From Sediminicola sp040566555 (GTDB lineage Bacteria; Bacteroidota; Bacteroidia; Flavobacteriales; Flavobacteriaceae), in contig NZ_JBEWYP010000006.1 of NCBI RefSeq assembly GCF_040566555.1, positions 124,001 through 188,000 of the forward strand: 64,000 nt of DNA, written 5' to 3'. Under the pieces are notes generated by a model. It saw only the letters and a program-made list of their open reading frames with translations. It made no database searches and was not told where the DNA came from. How positions within the stretch are numbered: position 1 is the first letter of the stretch; the number at the start of each line of letters is the position of its first letter. The translations under genes and the position numbers were made by a program. This document shows positions 25,127 through 33,748 of this stretch, piece after piece.

Positions 25127-26212
25127 TTAAATAGTTGATTTTAGAAGCTTTACTATTTTTTGGATGTCCTTTTCTGTATTATAGATATGAAAACTTAGGC
25201 GGATGCCTCCTCCTCTTTGTGCGCAGAGAACATCATTCTCTGTCAATTTTTGAAAAAGCTTGTCTCCCCCTTTTATATTGAAAATGGTGCTGTGACTTGT
25301 TCTGTTCACAACAGCCTCGTCCAAAAGGCCCAAAGTGGTCAATTCGCCTTTTGCAAATTCCGATAAGGTCTTAAGGTGGCCCGAAATGGTGTCCATCCCT
25401 ATTTTGGAAAGAAAGTCAAGCGAAAATTTAAGGCTGCCAAAATTCAAGGTATCCAAATGGCCTGGCTCAAAATGCTTGTTAAAAGAAACGGCATCCTTTG
25501 CCGAAAGATCTAAAGTGGTGGAATTGAATCCGACTGACTTGGGAGAGAATACATTTTTTACACCATCTTTAAACAACATAAACCCATTGCCATACCCGGC
25601 CAATAGCCATTTATAGCCACTGGCACCGAGGATGTCTATCCCAGATTCCCCAAAGTTAAAACTCTCCGTACCGCAATATTGGGTCCCATCGGCAATAATG
25701 ATCAGTTCTGGAAAGTCCTTCTTCAAGGTCTTTAAAAACTCAAGATCAATTTTAATGCCGTTCAGCCACTGCACCAGACTTAAGGCCAGCACCGTAATTC
25801 CTTTGGTTTTTACTGTCTGAAGTATATTCTGCTCCAAATGTTCATCCAAGGCAATTGTGGAAATGTCATACCCCCTATTTTCGAAAGGCCAATTAAGTGA
25901 CGGGTAATCCCCTTCTATCAATAAGACCTTATGTTCCTTGGGCAAGCCCTCGAGCAACAAGTTTATTCCGATAGAAAAATTTGGGATCAAGGCCACATTG
26001 GAAGGATCACATCCAAAAAATTGTCCGACTGTTTTACGGGTATTTCCCAGCAATTTGTGTGACTTCGCCTTCATGATACTCCCTTCTATCAAAAAATCTA
26101 GATCGTGTTCTTGGCGCCAGTCCAGCAGATCGTCGTACAGCAACCCTGAGGCAGCGGTATTGGCATAAACATATTGGCTAAGGACAGGAAACTGCTTTAT
26201 AATCTTTTGCAT
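25127..26212 (-). CDS. Class V aminotransferase-fold PLP enzyme
   Basis: The 361-residue fold-type I PLP enzyme belongs to the class V (NifS/CsdA/EgtE/kynureninase) group. The Schiff-base lysine is K201 in ILGASGYKWLLAGYGNG; D175 and Q178 in ADGTQY hold the PLP ring. The C-terminus AQRGGGIRLSFHIYNTEKDI fits the carboxylate-binding arginine. It lacks the active-site Cys loop of cysteine desulfurases. The substrate is unknown. It lies next to the egtB-egtD operon, and the EgtE lyase that completes ergothioneine is a member of this class, so a C-S lyase role is a testable inference, although it is on the opposite strand and an aminotransferase or racemase would be equally allowed. Confidence 0.85.
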   Translation of the reverse strand: MQKIIKQFPVLSQYVYANTAASGLLYDDLLDWRQEHDLDFLIEGSIMKAKSHKLLGNTRKTVGQFFGCDPSNVALIPNFSIGINLLLEGLPKEHKVLLIEGDYPSLNWPFENRGYDISTIALDEHLEQNILQTVKTKGITVLALSLVQWLNGIKIDLEFLKTLKKDFPELIIIADGTQYCGTESFNFGESGIDILGASGYKWLLAGYGNGFMLFKDGVKNVFSPKSVGFNSTTLDLSAKDAVSFNKHFEPGHLDTLNFGSLKFSLDFLSKIGMDTISGHLKTLSEFAKGELTTLGLLDEAVVNRTSHSTIFNIKGGDKLFQKLTENDVLCAQRGGGIRLSFHIYNTEKDIQKIVKLLKSTI

Positions 26213-26243
26213 ATGGAACCGAAATGATAATTAGTAATTGGCT

Positions 26244-26251
26244 TATCTTTG
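26244..26251 (+). promoter_or_regulatory. -7 box of the 2TM-folA promoter
   Basis: TATCTTTG, exact TAnnTTTG, 20 bp before the ATG at 26272. It lies inside the longer open frame that begins at 26224, which argues for the shorter 2TM protein. Confidence 0.6.
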
Positions 26252-26271
26252 TAGGTAAAGATACTTATTCC

Positions 26272-26676
26272 ATGTTTTCCAGAAATAAAACTACATCAAA
26301 AATAGACACAGATCAGCACGAGCTATTGGAGCATGCCCAAGAAAGGATCAAGGTAAAAAAAAGGCTTTATAACCATTTTATCATCTTTCTTATAGGAAGT
26401 GTGTTTCTAGTATTGATCAACAAAATCTTGAAGTATGGCGAAGCCTACGATTGGTTCATATGGGCCATTACTTTTTGGGCCTTTCTTTTTGTGATCCATG
26501 CCGTAAACGTGCTATTTTCCAGAAAGTTCATGGGCCTCGAATGGGAACGCAAGCAACGTGAAAAATTAGTTGAAAAACAAAAACGACGCATCGCTGAAAT
26601 CCAGAAGGAAATAGAGACCGATTTTCCTTTGTCCAACATCAACCAAAAAAAAGATTCGTGGGAAAAATTACCATAA
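26272..26676 (+). CDS. 2TM domain membrane protein
   Basis: The 134-residue protein (MFSRNKTTSK...) has the 2TM domain: a charged helix (LLEHAQERIKVKKRLYNHF), two membrane helices (FIIFLIGSVFLVLINKIL and WFIWAITFWAFLFVIHAVNV), then the FMGLEWERKQREKLVEKQKRR motif and a coiled tail. The start at 26272 is chosen because a promoter box lies just upstream; an ATG at 26224 precedes that box. Its last 19 bp overlap folA, indicating translational coupling. In Bacteroidota this domain often accompanies signalling genes; here the partner is folate metabolism and the function is unknown. Confidence 0.85.
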   Translation: MFSRNKTTSKIDTDQHELLEHAQERIKVKKRLYNHFIIFLIGSVFLVLINKILKYGEAYDWFIWAITFWAFLFVIHAVNVLFSRKFMGLEWERKQREKLVEKQKRRIAEIQKEIETDFPLSNINQKKDSWEKLP

Positions 26677-27158
26677 TAGCCGCTGTTGCGGATAACAACG
26701 CCCTGGGCAAGGACAATGATCTCCTTTGGCACCTCCCGGACGATTTTAAACGCTTTAAACAGCTGACCACCGGGCACAAGATCATCATGGGAAGAAAGAC
26801 CTTTGAAAGCTTTCCAAAACCTTTGCCCAACAGACACCATATCATCATCACCAGAGATAAAGGCTATCATGTTGAACATCCCAATTGCACCATTGTCCAC
26901 TCCCTATCGGACGCCTTGGCTTTAGTTGAAAACGAAGACCTATCTTTTGTAATTGGGGGTGGGGAAATCTATAGCTTGGCCATGCCCTATTGCGACATCC
27001 TAGAAGTCACCAGGGTACATGGGGACTATGAGGCCGATGCCTTTTTTCCTGAGATCGATCCTTCCAATTGGAAATTGGTCCGTGAAGAATATCACGGGAA
27101 GGATGAAAAACATGCGGTAGATTTCACCTATAGGACCTTTATCAAAAAGGAAAACTAA
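26658..27158 (+). CDS. folA: Dihydrofolate reductase
   Basis: The 166-residue NADPH-dependent enzyme reduces dihydrofolate. Motifs: IIAAVADNNALGKDNDLLWHLPDD with the catalytic acidic residue, HKIIMGRKTFESFPKPLPNR and FVIGGGEIYSLAMPYCD. It must start at a GTG (26658-26660, GTG GGA AAA ATT), as no ATG is in frame upstream or near; this puts the start within the 2TM gene by 19 bp. Its TAA overlaps the murI stop on the other strand by 4 bp. It supplies tetrahydrofolate for thyA. Confidence 0.95.
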   Translation: MGKITIIAAVADNNALGKDNDLLWHLPDDFKRFKQLTTGHKIIMGRKTFESFPKPLPNRHHIIITRDKGYHVEHPNCTIVHSLSDALALVENEDLSFVIGGGEIYSLAMPYCDILEVTRVHGDYEADAFFPEIDPSNWKLVREEYHGKDEKHAVDFTYRTFIKKEN

Positions 27159-27952
27159 AAATCCAGATAAGCCGTTTTGTACTGGGCCTCCACATCGGTC
27201 AGAAAACTGGCTAAGATGTCCGGATTTGCATTGGTGTAAAACAGATGGCTCCCTTTTTTTACAGGAGGGGCCGAGAGGTTATTCTCCTTCAATATTGCCA
27301 TGGTCTGCTTTGCGATGGCCGCACCGGAATCTAAAATCTCCACGTGAGCCGGTATCATTTCTTTTAGCACCGGGATCAAATACGGATAATGGGTACAACC
27401 AAGTACCAAATAATCCATTCCTTCAGCCAACATGGGTTCCAAGTACTTTTGCAATAATTCTTTTGTTTCGGGAGCATGCACCTTTCCCGCTTCTATTAAA
27501 GGTACCAGGCCGGTTCCTACCTGCACTATTTTGTTGATACCTCCTGCATGATTTTGTGAAGTGGTAAAAAAGAGTTCGCTGGACAAAGTTCCTTTGGTGG
27601 CCAATACCCCCACAGTTTTAGATTTGGATCGTAATGCCGCCGGTTTTATGGCAGGTTCGGTACCGATAAACGGGATAGAATAATGTTCCCGTACATAGGA
27701 GATGGCATTGGTGGTCGCCGTGTTACAGGCCACAACGATAAGCTTACAATCTCTGGCCAGCAAAAACTCGATATTCTTTATGCTCAACTGAAGAATTTCT
27801 GCTTTTGACCGCTCCCCGTAAGGGGCATTTTTACTGTCTGCCAAATAAATGGTATCCTCATTGGGAAGTAATTTTTCAATTTCCCTCCAAACCGAAGTAC
27901 CGCCAATACCCGAATCAAAAATGCCGATCGGCCTGTTGTCCATATTGTTCAT
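27155..27952 (-). CDS. murI: Glutamate racemase
   Basis: The 265-residue enzyme makes D-glutamate for peptidoglycan. Both catalytic cysteines are visible: VVACNTATTNA and LVLGCTHYPYL. The N-terminal IGIFDSGIGGTSV and YLADSKNAPYGERS are also typical. The start is the ATG at 27952 or the one at 27943 (MDNRPIG); neither can be excluded. The gene lies downstream of the ompH-bamA group but a terminator before it and a near-consensus box TACTTTTA suggest its own promoter. Confidence 0.97.
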   Translation of the reverse strand: MNNMDNRPIGIFDSGIGGTSVWREIEKLLPNEDTIYLADSKNAPYGERSKAEILQLSIKNIEFLLARDCKLIVVACNTATTNAISYVREHYSIPFIGTEPAIKPAALRSKSKTVGVLATKGTLSSELFFTTSQNHAGGINKIVQVGTGLVPLIEAGKVHAPETKELLQKYLEPMLAEGMDYLVLGCTHYPYLIPVLKEMIPAHVEILDSGAAIAKQTMAILKENNLSAPPVKKGSHLFYTNANPDILASFLTDVEAQYKTAYLDF

Positions 27953-28040
27953 TCTGCAATTAAAAGTATGAAGTTACACGCTAATACCCATAGGAATTTA
28001 TATAAATTATCATCTAGGCATTCCAATTCCTTAAACCCCT

Positions 28041-28076
28041 AAAAACAAGAAACCACACAATTGCTTGTGTGGTTTC
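28041..28076 (-). terminator. Intrinsic terminator after the distal ompH gene
   Basis: GAAACCACACAA (28049-28060) and TTGTGTGGTTTC (28065-28076) form a perfect 12-bp stem with a 4-nt loop; on the minus strand it runs into TTGTTTTTAG. Confidence 0.92.
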
Positions 28077-28099
28077 CCTTAAACTAAAATTCTAATTTC

Positions 28100-28609
28100 T
28101 TAGAAGCCCAATTGCTTCTTTACATCAGGCAATAGATCTTTACCTTTAGCTACGATCAAGCCACCACCTTGGGTTGCATCGATCACATAGTCATATCCAA
28201 GAGTAGCGGCAACCTTCTCAATGGCTACTTTAGCTTTCTCAGTGATAGGACCCATTAGCTCCCCTTGCTTCTTTTGCAATTCTTGGTAAGCTGCTTGCTC
28301 GGCTTCCTTAATATTCTTATCGAATCCTTGTAATTCCAAAGCTCTCTTTTCGTTCTCTTCTGGAGTCTTAGAAGCAGATTCGTTAGAATATTGGGTGTAT
28401 TTATTTTTCAATTCGGTCATAGAGCTTTCGATATCCGCTCTATAAGTTTCCTGTAATTTTTTTAATTCTGCTTGCGCCTTTTTCATTTCTGGCATCTGAG
28501 ACAATAGTTGTTCCACATTGATATGTGCTACCTTGCTCTGAGCATTAACAAAACTAGTAGCTCCTACAAACAATACAATCGCTACTGCTATTTTCTTTAA
28601 GTGTTTCAT
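28100..28609 (-). CDS. OmpH/Skp-family periplasmic chaperone (distal copy)
   Basis: The 169-residue protein has a signal peptide (MKHLKKIAVAIVLFVGATSFVNA) and a long charged coiled coil (about 40-120) flanked by SKVAHINVEQLLSQMPEMKK and the C-terminal LGYDYVIDATQGGGLIVAKG, the OmpH/Skp pattern. Skp trimers hold unfolded outer-membrane proteins for delivery to BamA. Length is close to E. coli Skp. It is the last gene of the bamA group, 61 bp after a longer ompH paralog, and ends in a terminator. Confidence 0.93.
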   Translation of the reverse strand: MKHLKKIAVAIVLFVGATSFVNAQSKVAHINVEQLLSQMPEMKKAQAELKKLQETYRADIESSMTELKNKYTQYSNESASKTPEENEKRALELQGFDKNIKEAEQAAYQELQKKQGELMGPITEKAKVAIEKVAATLGYDYVIDATQGGGLIVAKGKDLLPDVKKQLGF

Positions 28610-28670
28610 GATTTTAATTACTATTTACGTGTTAAATTAATGGTTTCAAATTTCTGCGAAGTTCCAATTC

Positions 28671-29501
28671 TCAGTTGACCGTGTCCTTTTTTACTTCGCC
28701 TTCTTTTCTTTCTTCTAGTTTAGCTTTTCGCTGGGCCTCGCGTTCTTCCAGCAATTTGTTACGCCTTGCCTCGTATGCCTTTTTACGCTCTTCCCTTAAT
28801 TTTAGCTGTTCTGCTCTTTTTTCCTCAGCGCTTTTTTCCCTCGCTTCTTGGGCAGCTCCAGCTTTTTCTATTCGTTCTTGGAGCTCCTCGGATATCACTT
28901 CCTCATCTGGCTCCTCGTCACCTTCAAAAGCATCCAAACGACTTTGGATATTATTACCTTTTAAGGGCTTGCTTATTTTTCTAGTCCTAGCTATACCCCT
29001 AAGCACCAAGTCACTGATATCGTGCCTTTTTTCGGAATACAACATTACAACATCTGCAGAACTATCAAAAATAAAATCATATTTTTTATTGGCTCCAATC
29101 TTCTGTACCTCATTAAATACCTGATCTTGGATGGGCTGTATCAATCTTCGCTTTTGAAGGACCAAATCTCCCTGCGGCCCAAAGCGATCTTGTTGGTATT
29201 GAAACATTTCGTTTTCCAGCACCTGTATTTCTTCCTCCCGCTCAGCTATCAGTTCATTGGTCAACAGCACTTTTTCTGCCATCAAGTCCTTCTTCATCTG
29301 TTCCACCACACTCTGCTTCTGTTCTATCTCCACTTTCCATTTCTGGACCTTGGTTTCCAACTGCGCATTTGCATCTCGGTACTCCTCTACATTTTCCAGG
29401 ATGTACTCCATATCTACATATGCTATCCTTACCCCGCGTTGGGCAAAAATGGCTGTTGAAAAGAATACAGCTGTTATGATTAAAAGAACTTTCGTTTTCA
29501 T
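28671..29501 (-). CDS. OmpH/Skp-family periplasmic protein with extended coiled-coil tail
   Basis: The 276-residue paralog of the next gene has a signal peptide (MKTKVLLIITAVFFSTAIFA) and an OmpH domain (IAYVDMEYILENVEEYRDAN..., YDFIFDSSADVVMLY). Beyond the domain is a tail of about 100 residues that is highly charged (EDEEPDEEVISEELQERIEK, then Arg/Lys/Glu repeats to the end), probably a long single helix. Such an extension is absent from E. coli Skp and could bridge the periplasm or hold several clients. It follows bamA after 105 bp. Confidence 0.9.
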   Translation of the reverse strand: MKTKVLLIITAVFFSTAIFAQRGVRIAYVDMEYILENVEEYRDANAQLETKVQKWKVEIEQKQSVVEQMKKDLMAEKVLLTNELIAEREEEIQVLENEMFQYQQDRFGPQGDLVLQKRRLIQPIQDQVFNEVQKIGANKKYDFIFDSSADVVMLYSEKRHDISDLVLRGIARTRKISKPLKGNNIQSRLDAFEGDEEPDEEVISEELQERIEKAGAAQEAREKSAEEKRAEQLKLREERKKAYEARRNKLLEEREAQRKAKLEERKEGEVKKDTVN

Positions 29502-29606
29502 CCTGTTTACTTTTTAGTATATAGAAAATATCGTGCCAAAATAAGTAAATAATTTAAAATGAATATATTTCTTGTTTTAACACGCATGGGAAAGTTCATA
29601 GGATTC

Positions 29607-32183
29607 CTAGAATTGCTGCCCGATAATAAAGTGTGTCTGCCATCCGCTAGGACCAACAGAACCAGGGATATTATCTGAATCAAACCCGTAACCAAAATCT
29701 ATTCCCAAAAGACCAAAGGCTGGCATAAAGATACGCAATCCTACCCCTGCCGATCTTTTAATTTGAAATGGATCGAACTCACTAAAACTATTAAAGGAGT
29801 TACCACCTTCCAAAAAGGCCAGTCCGTATATAGAAGCCGACGGCTTCAATGTCAACGGATACCTTAGCTCCAAAGAGAACTTGTTGTATACAACGCCCCC
29901 ATCTTGCTCTTGCCTACCCGTTGCTGGGTTTATGCTGTACGGCGTTAAGGATTGGTTCTCATACCCTCTCAACTGTACTACATCCCTACCGTCCAAAGTA
30001 AAGTTACCCAAACCATCACCTCCAACAAAGAAACGCTCAAAAGGAACGTTACCAATGTCGCTATTGTAATTACCTAGGAAACCAAATTCAGCATTGGAAC
30101 GCAACACCAGTTTGTCTACGAGATTAGTGTACCAATCTCCTTTAAAGTTAACCTTATAAAATTCTTGCCATTTAAATCGTTCACGGTCTACATCTTCTAA
30201 AGCTTCCAAATCCCTATTTTCTATTGCCGTTTGCTCATCCTGGTTCAATTGGCTGTAATCCTTCCCGTTAAATAAGGAATAAGGCGGAGTGAACTTGGCC
30301 GTGATCTCAAAATTTGAACCTCCCATTGGGAAGATCGGATTAGGACCTGAAGATTTACGTGATATTCCAAAGGTATATGCCAAGGAATTAGATTTTCCAT
30401 TACCAAAATTGAACAAGCCAATATTGTAATCCTGGAAATTATACAATTGATACCCTAGGGAGTGGGAGACGGTAAAAAAATCGTCTGGCCACTGTAGACG
30501 TTTTGCCAACCCTACAGAAACACCTGTTATGGAAAACTGCCTATCCTTATCTATATCCCTATTCACAAAATCGTACTGAAACTGCTGTGTCCTAGAAAGG
30601 GACATGTTGAAACGCACTGGTTTTTTACCTCCCAACCAAGGTTCGGAAAAGTTAAGGCTATACACCCTAAAGGTCCTACTGGCCTGTAAACGCAGGGCCA
30701 TGGTCTGTCCGTCACCCATAGGCACGGGCTTATAGGCTTCCCCATTAAATATATTCCTTAATGAGAAGTTGCTAAAGGATAATCCCAAAGTACCGATGAA
30801 GCCACCCCCACCGTAACCACCTTGCAATTCTATCTGGCTAGATCCAGACTCAACCAAACTATAGTTGATATCTACCGTACCATCGTTAGGGTTTGGGTTG
30901 ATAATGTCTGGCTTAATATTTTCAGCATCAAAGAAGCCCAATTGGCCCAATTCACGAATACTACGGATGATATTGTCCTTACTGTATTTCTGTCCTGGAC
31001 GCGTCCTTAGCTCCCTAAAGATTACGTGGTCATTGGTCTTGTCATTCCCTTCTACCGTTACATGGTTCAAGAAAGTTTCCTTTCCTTCAATGATTCGGAT
31101 CTCAAAATTAATGGTGTCGTTCTGTGCAGATACTTCCACTGGGTTCACACTGGAGAACAGGTACCCATTGTTTTGGTACAGGTTGGTTATATCTTGTCCG
31201 TCTGGCTTACTGTCGTCTGCAATACGTTTTTTAAGCAATACCCCATTATAGGTATCCCCTTTTTTAATTCCGATAACTTGGCTCAACACACGATCCGAGT
31301 ATACGGTATTTCCAACAAAATCTATTTCCCCAAAGTAGTACTTATTCCCTTCTTCTACCTTGATCTTTAGGTTGACGTTGTTTTCATCTACCTTAACAAG
31401 GGTATCAGAAATCACCCTGGCATCCCTAAATCCGTTTTCGGCATATTTCTCAATCAAGGATGTTAAATCTTCCTTATAGTCGGCCTGAATATATTTCGAT
31501 TTTTTCCAGAAGCGATAAAACTTCTTTTGCTTGGTATTCTTTAGGGATTTGGCCAGTTTTTTATCGGAAAGCTGTTCATTCCCTTCAAACTCAATATCCT
31601 TGATCTTTACCTTGTCGCCTTTTTTGATATTGATCACCATTTTCTGGGTATTGCTTCCCACGGTATCGGTGGCGGTTGCAATGGTCACTTTGGTGTTCAG
31701 GTATCCCTGCTTCTTGTACTTGTTCTGAAGGTAGTTTTTGGTATTGGCGATTAAACTCTCGGTAATCTTTTTACCCTTTTTAAGATCAGTATCCTTAATG
31801 ATATCTTCTACCTTCCTTTTCTTCACACCATAAACGGTGACTTCAGATAAGGTTGGGCGTTCCAGAATATTAAGTTCAAGGAATATCTTATCGTCTTCGA
31901 TATTGGTAATATAGAAGGAGATATCACTAAAAAGTTCCAAGCCCCACAACTTATTGATGATGGCGCTTATTTCCTCTCCAGGGATAGTGATGGGCTGCCC
32001 CTCCCTTAGTCCTGTATAGGTTTTTACCGTTTGCTCGTTGTAACTTTGTAGGCCCGTTACTTCCAGACCCCCTAAAATATACTTTTTACCATCCTCATAG
32101 GACGTGTCCTGCGCGGTGGTTATAGTGGTAAAAAAAAGTAGTAGGATTGTTGTTAAAAGTTCAAAGGATATGAACTTTTTCAT
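29607..32183 (-). CDS. bamA: Outer-membrane protein assembly factor BamA
   Basis: The 858-residue protein has a signal peptide (MKKFISFELLTTILLLFFTTITTA), a series of five POTRA domains (about 40-430; e.g. ERPTLSEVTVYGVKKRKVED, VEEGNKYYFGEIDFVGNTVY) and a C-terminal Omp85 barrel, with FFVGGDGLGNFTLDGRDVVQLRGYE (the VRGY/F-type L6 motif reads LRGY), GLRIFMPAFGLLGIDFGYGF and a final IGQQF ending in Phe. The ATG at 32183 starts just after the uppS stop; an earlier in-frame ATG at 32216 lies within uppS and leaves the signal peptide internal. It inserts beta-barrel proteins into the outer membrane, with the OmpH proteins as likely chaperones. Confidence 0.96.
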   Translation of the reverse strand: MKKFISFELLTTILLLFFTTITTAQDTSYEDGKKYILGGLEVTGLQSYNEQTVKTYTGLREGQPITIPGEEISAIINKLWGLELFSDISFYITNIEDDKIFLELNILERPTLSEVTVYGVKKRKVEDIIKDTDLKKGKKITESLIANTKNYLQNKYKKQGYLNTKVTIATATDTVGSNTQKMVINIKKGDKVKIKDIEFEGNEQLSDKKLAKSLKNTKQKKFYRFWKKSKYIQADYKEDLTSLIEKYAENGFRDARVISDTLVKVDENNVNLKIKVEEGNKYYFGEIDFVGNTVYSDRVLSQVIGIKKGDTYNGVLLKKRIADDSKPDGQDITNLYQNNGYLFSSVNPVEVSAQNDTINFEIRIIEGKETFLNHVTVEGNDKTNDHVIFRELRTRPGQKYSKDNIIRSIRELGQLGFFDAENIKPDIINPNPNDGTVDINYSLVESGSSQIELQGGYGGGGFIGTLGLSFSNFSLRNIFNGEAYKPVPMGDGQTMALRLQASRTFRVYSLNFSEPWLGGKKPVRFNMSLSRTQQFQYDFVNRDIDKDRQFSITGVSVGLAKRLQWPDDFFTVSHSLGYQLYNFQDYNIGLFNFGNGKSNSLAYTFGISRKSSGPNPIFPMGGSNFEITAKFTPPYSLFNGKDYSQLNQDEQTAIENRDLEALEDVDRERFKWQEFYKVNFKGDWYTNLVDKLVLRSNAEFGFLGNYNSDIGNVPFERFFVGGDGLGNFTLDGRDVVQLRGYENQSLTPYSINPATGRQEQDGGVVYNKFSLELRYPLTLKPSASIYGLAFLEGGNSFNSFSEFDPFQIKRSAGVGLRIFMPAFGLLGIDFGYGFDSDNIPGSVGPSGWQTHFIIGQQF

Positions 32184-32187
32184 ATCG

Positions 32188-32931
32188 CTAGTTAAGTTGT
32201 TCGCTAGTTTTTCCAAATCTTCGTTCTCTGTTTTGGTAATTTATAATGGCCTCTACCAAATGATGCTCTTTAAAATCGGGCCAAAATACATCAATAAAAT
32301 ATAATTCGGCATATGCAATCTGCCAAAGTAAAAAATTGCTTATTCTACGCTCTCCGCTAGTCCTTATTAGGAGATCTACATCAGGCAAATTATGCGTGTA
32401 AAGATGGTTATTTATAATCGTTTCATCAATCTTTTCAGGAGAAATTATATTATTTTTAACTTTGATACTTATTTGCTCCACGGCATTTCTGATTTCTTCC
32501 CTTGCACCATAGCTCAGTGCCAAAGTTAGGGTCATTCCAGAGTTTTCCGATGTTTTTTCCATCACTTCCTTCAACTCCTTATTGGCCTTTTTGGGCAAGG
32601 AGTCTATATTGCCGATCGCGTTTAAACGGATGTTGTTTTTATGGAGGGTTTTCAATTCTTTCTTAAGAGAAGAGACCAAAATTTTCATCAAGGTATCCAC
32701 TTCCAGCTTTGGCCTGTTCCAGTTTTCTGTAGAAAAAGTATATAGGGTAAGATATCCAATACCGATCTTCGCACAATTTTCCACAGTTTCCCTTACAGTC
32801 TTCACGCCATTCTCATGACCAAAAACACGCAATTTCCCCTGTTTTTTGGCCCACCTTCCATTACCGTCCATGATAATGGCCAAATGCGCCGGCAAATTTT
32901 GATTGTTGATATCTTCTATAGTGTTCATCAT
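32188..32931 (-). CDS. uppS: Isoprenyl transferase (undecaprenyl diphosphate synthase)
   Basis: The 247-residue cis-prenyltransferase makes the C55 lipid carrier for peptidoglycan and EPS. The catalytic aspartate is in LAIIMDGNGRWAKKQGK; also present are GHENGVKTVRETV, YLTLYTFSTENWNRP and LIRTSGERRISNFLLWQIAY with FIDVFWPDF. Two adjacent ATGs (32931, 32928) start it. It is 6 bp downstream of the DUF6089 gene and 4 bp upstream of bamA, so it is operonic. It supplies the carrier for the sugar transferase at 59635-61071. Confidence 0.97.
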   Translation of the reverse strand: MMNTIEDINNQNLPAHLAIIMDGNGRWAKKQGKLRVFGHENGVKTVRETVENCAKIGIGYLTLYTFSTENWNRPKLEVDTLMKILVSSLKKELKTLHKNNIRLNAIGNIDSLPKKANKELKEVMEKTSENSGMTLTLALSYGAREEIRNAVEQISIKVKNNIISPEKIDETIINNHLYTHNLPDVDLLIRTSGERRISNFLLWQIAYAELYFIDVFWPDFKEHHLVEAIINYQNRERRFGKTSEQLN

Positions 32932-32937
32932 CCCATT

Positions 32938-33630
32938 TTACTCAAAGCAATCACGACACGGTTTCCTACCAAAGGTATAGGTCAGGGTCATTCCTGAAAA
33001 AACGTACCAATCATCACTAAAAACATTCCCAAATTTAAACTGCTCATAATTGGACCCTACAGGGTTACTGCCATCCAAATTATCCGTAAAGGTATATCTA
33101 CCTCCTATTTCCGCTCCCAAAATTAAAAACTGGTTAATTCTGAGTTTAGCCCCGACCGTCATGGGAATGGCAAAAGACCCATCTCGTTGTCCTCCTTCAA
33201 TCTCCTGCAACTGTCCAGCATCAAAATAGGCATAGTCATACCTAAAATAGGTAAGCCCAGTGTATAGATAAGGCGTAAACGCAGGCCCTAATCGGTGTAA
33301 ATTATATTCCACAAAATTAAACTCCAATCCGGCGGACACTTCTAAAAGGGAATTATCCATCACATATCCCCTATTTTGTCTCGAGGGCATATCCGATTTA
33401 AAATCATCTGCCGTAAATTTTCCATATATGGCACTTGCACGCCATGCATACCTTTTGCTTTTATTCCATTTGAACAATCCTCCAAACGCCGGACCAGAAG
33501 GCAAAATATAGTTGGTTCTCCCAACATCGCCTATGTTATTGGCCCCTCCCGCAAAAATACCCACTTCGTAGGTTTGTGCGCTCAGTTGACCAAATAGCAT
33601 TACTAGAATTACAACAAAAAATATCCTCAT
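32938..33630 (-). CDS. DUF6089-type outer-membrane beta-barrel protein
   Basis: The 230-residue protein has a signal peptide (MRIFFVVILVMLFGQLSA) followed by YEVGIFAGGANNIGDVGRTN and barrel-like strands, ending with SDDWYVFSGMTLTYTFGRKPCRDCFE. The CRDC pair near the end is unusual for a barrel and might form a disulfide. The start at 33630 is chosen over an in-frame TTG at 33639 because the latter is at the predicted transcription start. Its place ahead of uppS and bamA is typical for the family and suggests a role in envelope assembly, but no function is known. Confidence 0.85.
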   Translation of the reverse strand: MRIFFVVILVMLFGQLSAQTYEVGIFAGGANNIGDVGRTNYILPSGPAFGGLFKWNKSKRYAWRASAIYGKFTADDFKSDMPSRQNRGYVMDNSLLEVSAGLEFNFVEYNLHRLGPAFTPYLYTGLTYFRYDYAYFDAGQLQEIEGGQRDGSFAIPMTVGAKLRINQFLILGAEIGGRYTFTDNLDGSNPVGSNYEQFKFGNVFSDDWYVFSGMTLTYTFGRKPCRDCFE

Positions 33631-33646
33631 AAATCCCAAAAGTTTG

Positions 33647-33654
33647 CAAATATA
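33647..33654 (-). promoter_or_regulatory. -7 box ahead of the DUF6089-uppS-bamA operon
   Basis: Minus strand TATATTTG, exact TAnnTTTG, 16 bp before the DUF6089 start. Because it lies within the gap after nadK, the envelope genes probably have their own promoter. Confidence 0.55.
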
Positions 33655-33748
33655 ACCATTTCAGCTTTTTAGCCTAGTGAAATGGACATACATGTAGTCT
33701 CCTTTTTGATAAACAATAATTAGCTTCGTTTATTGTTCGGTACACGGG

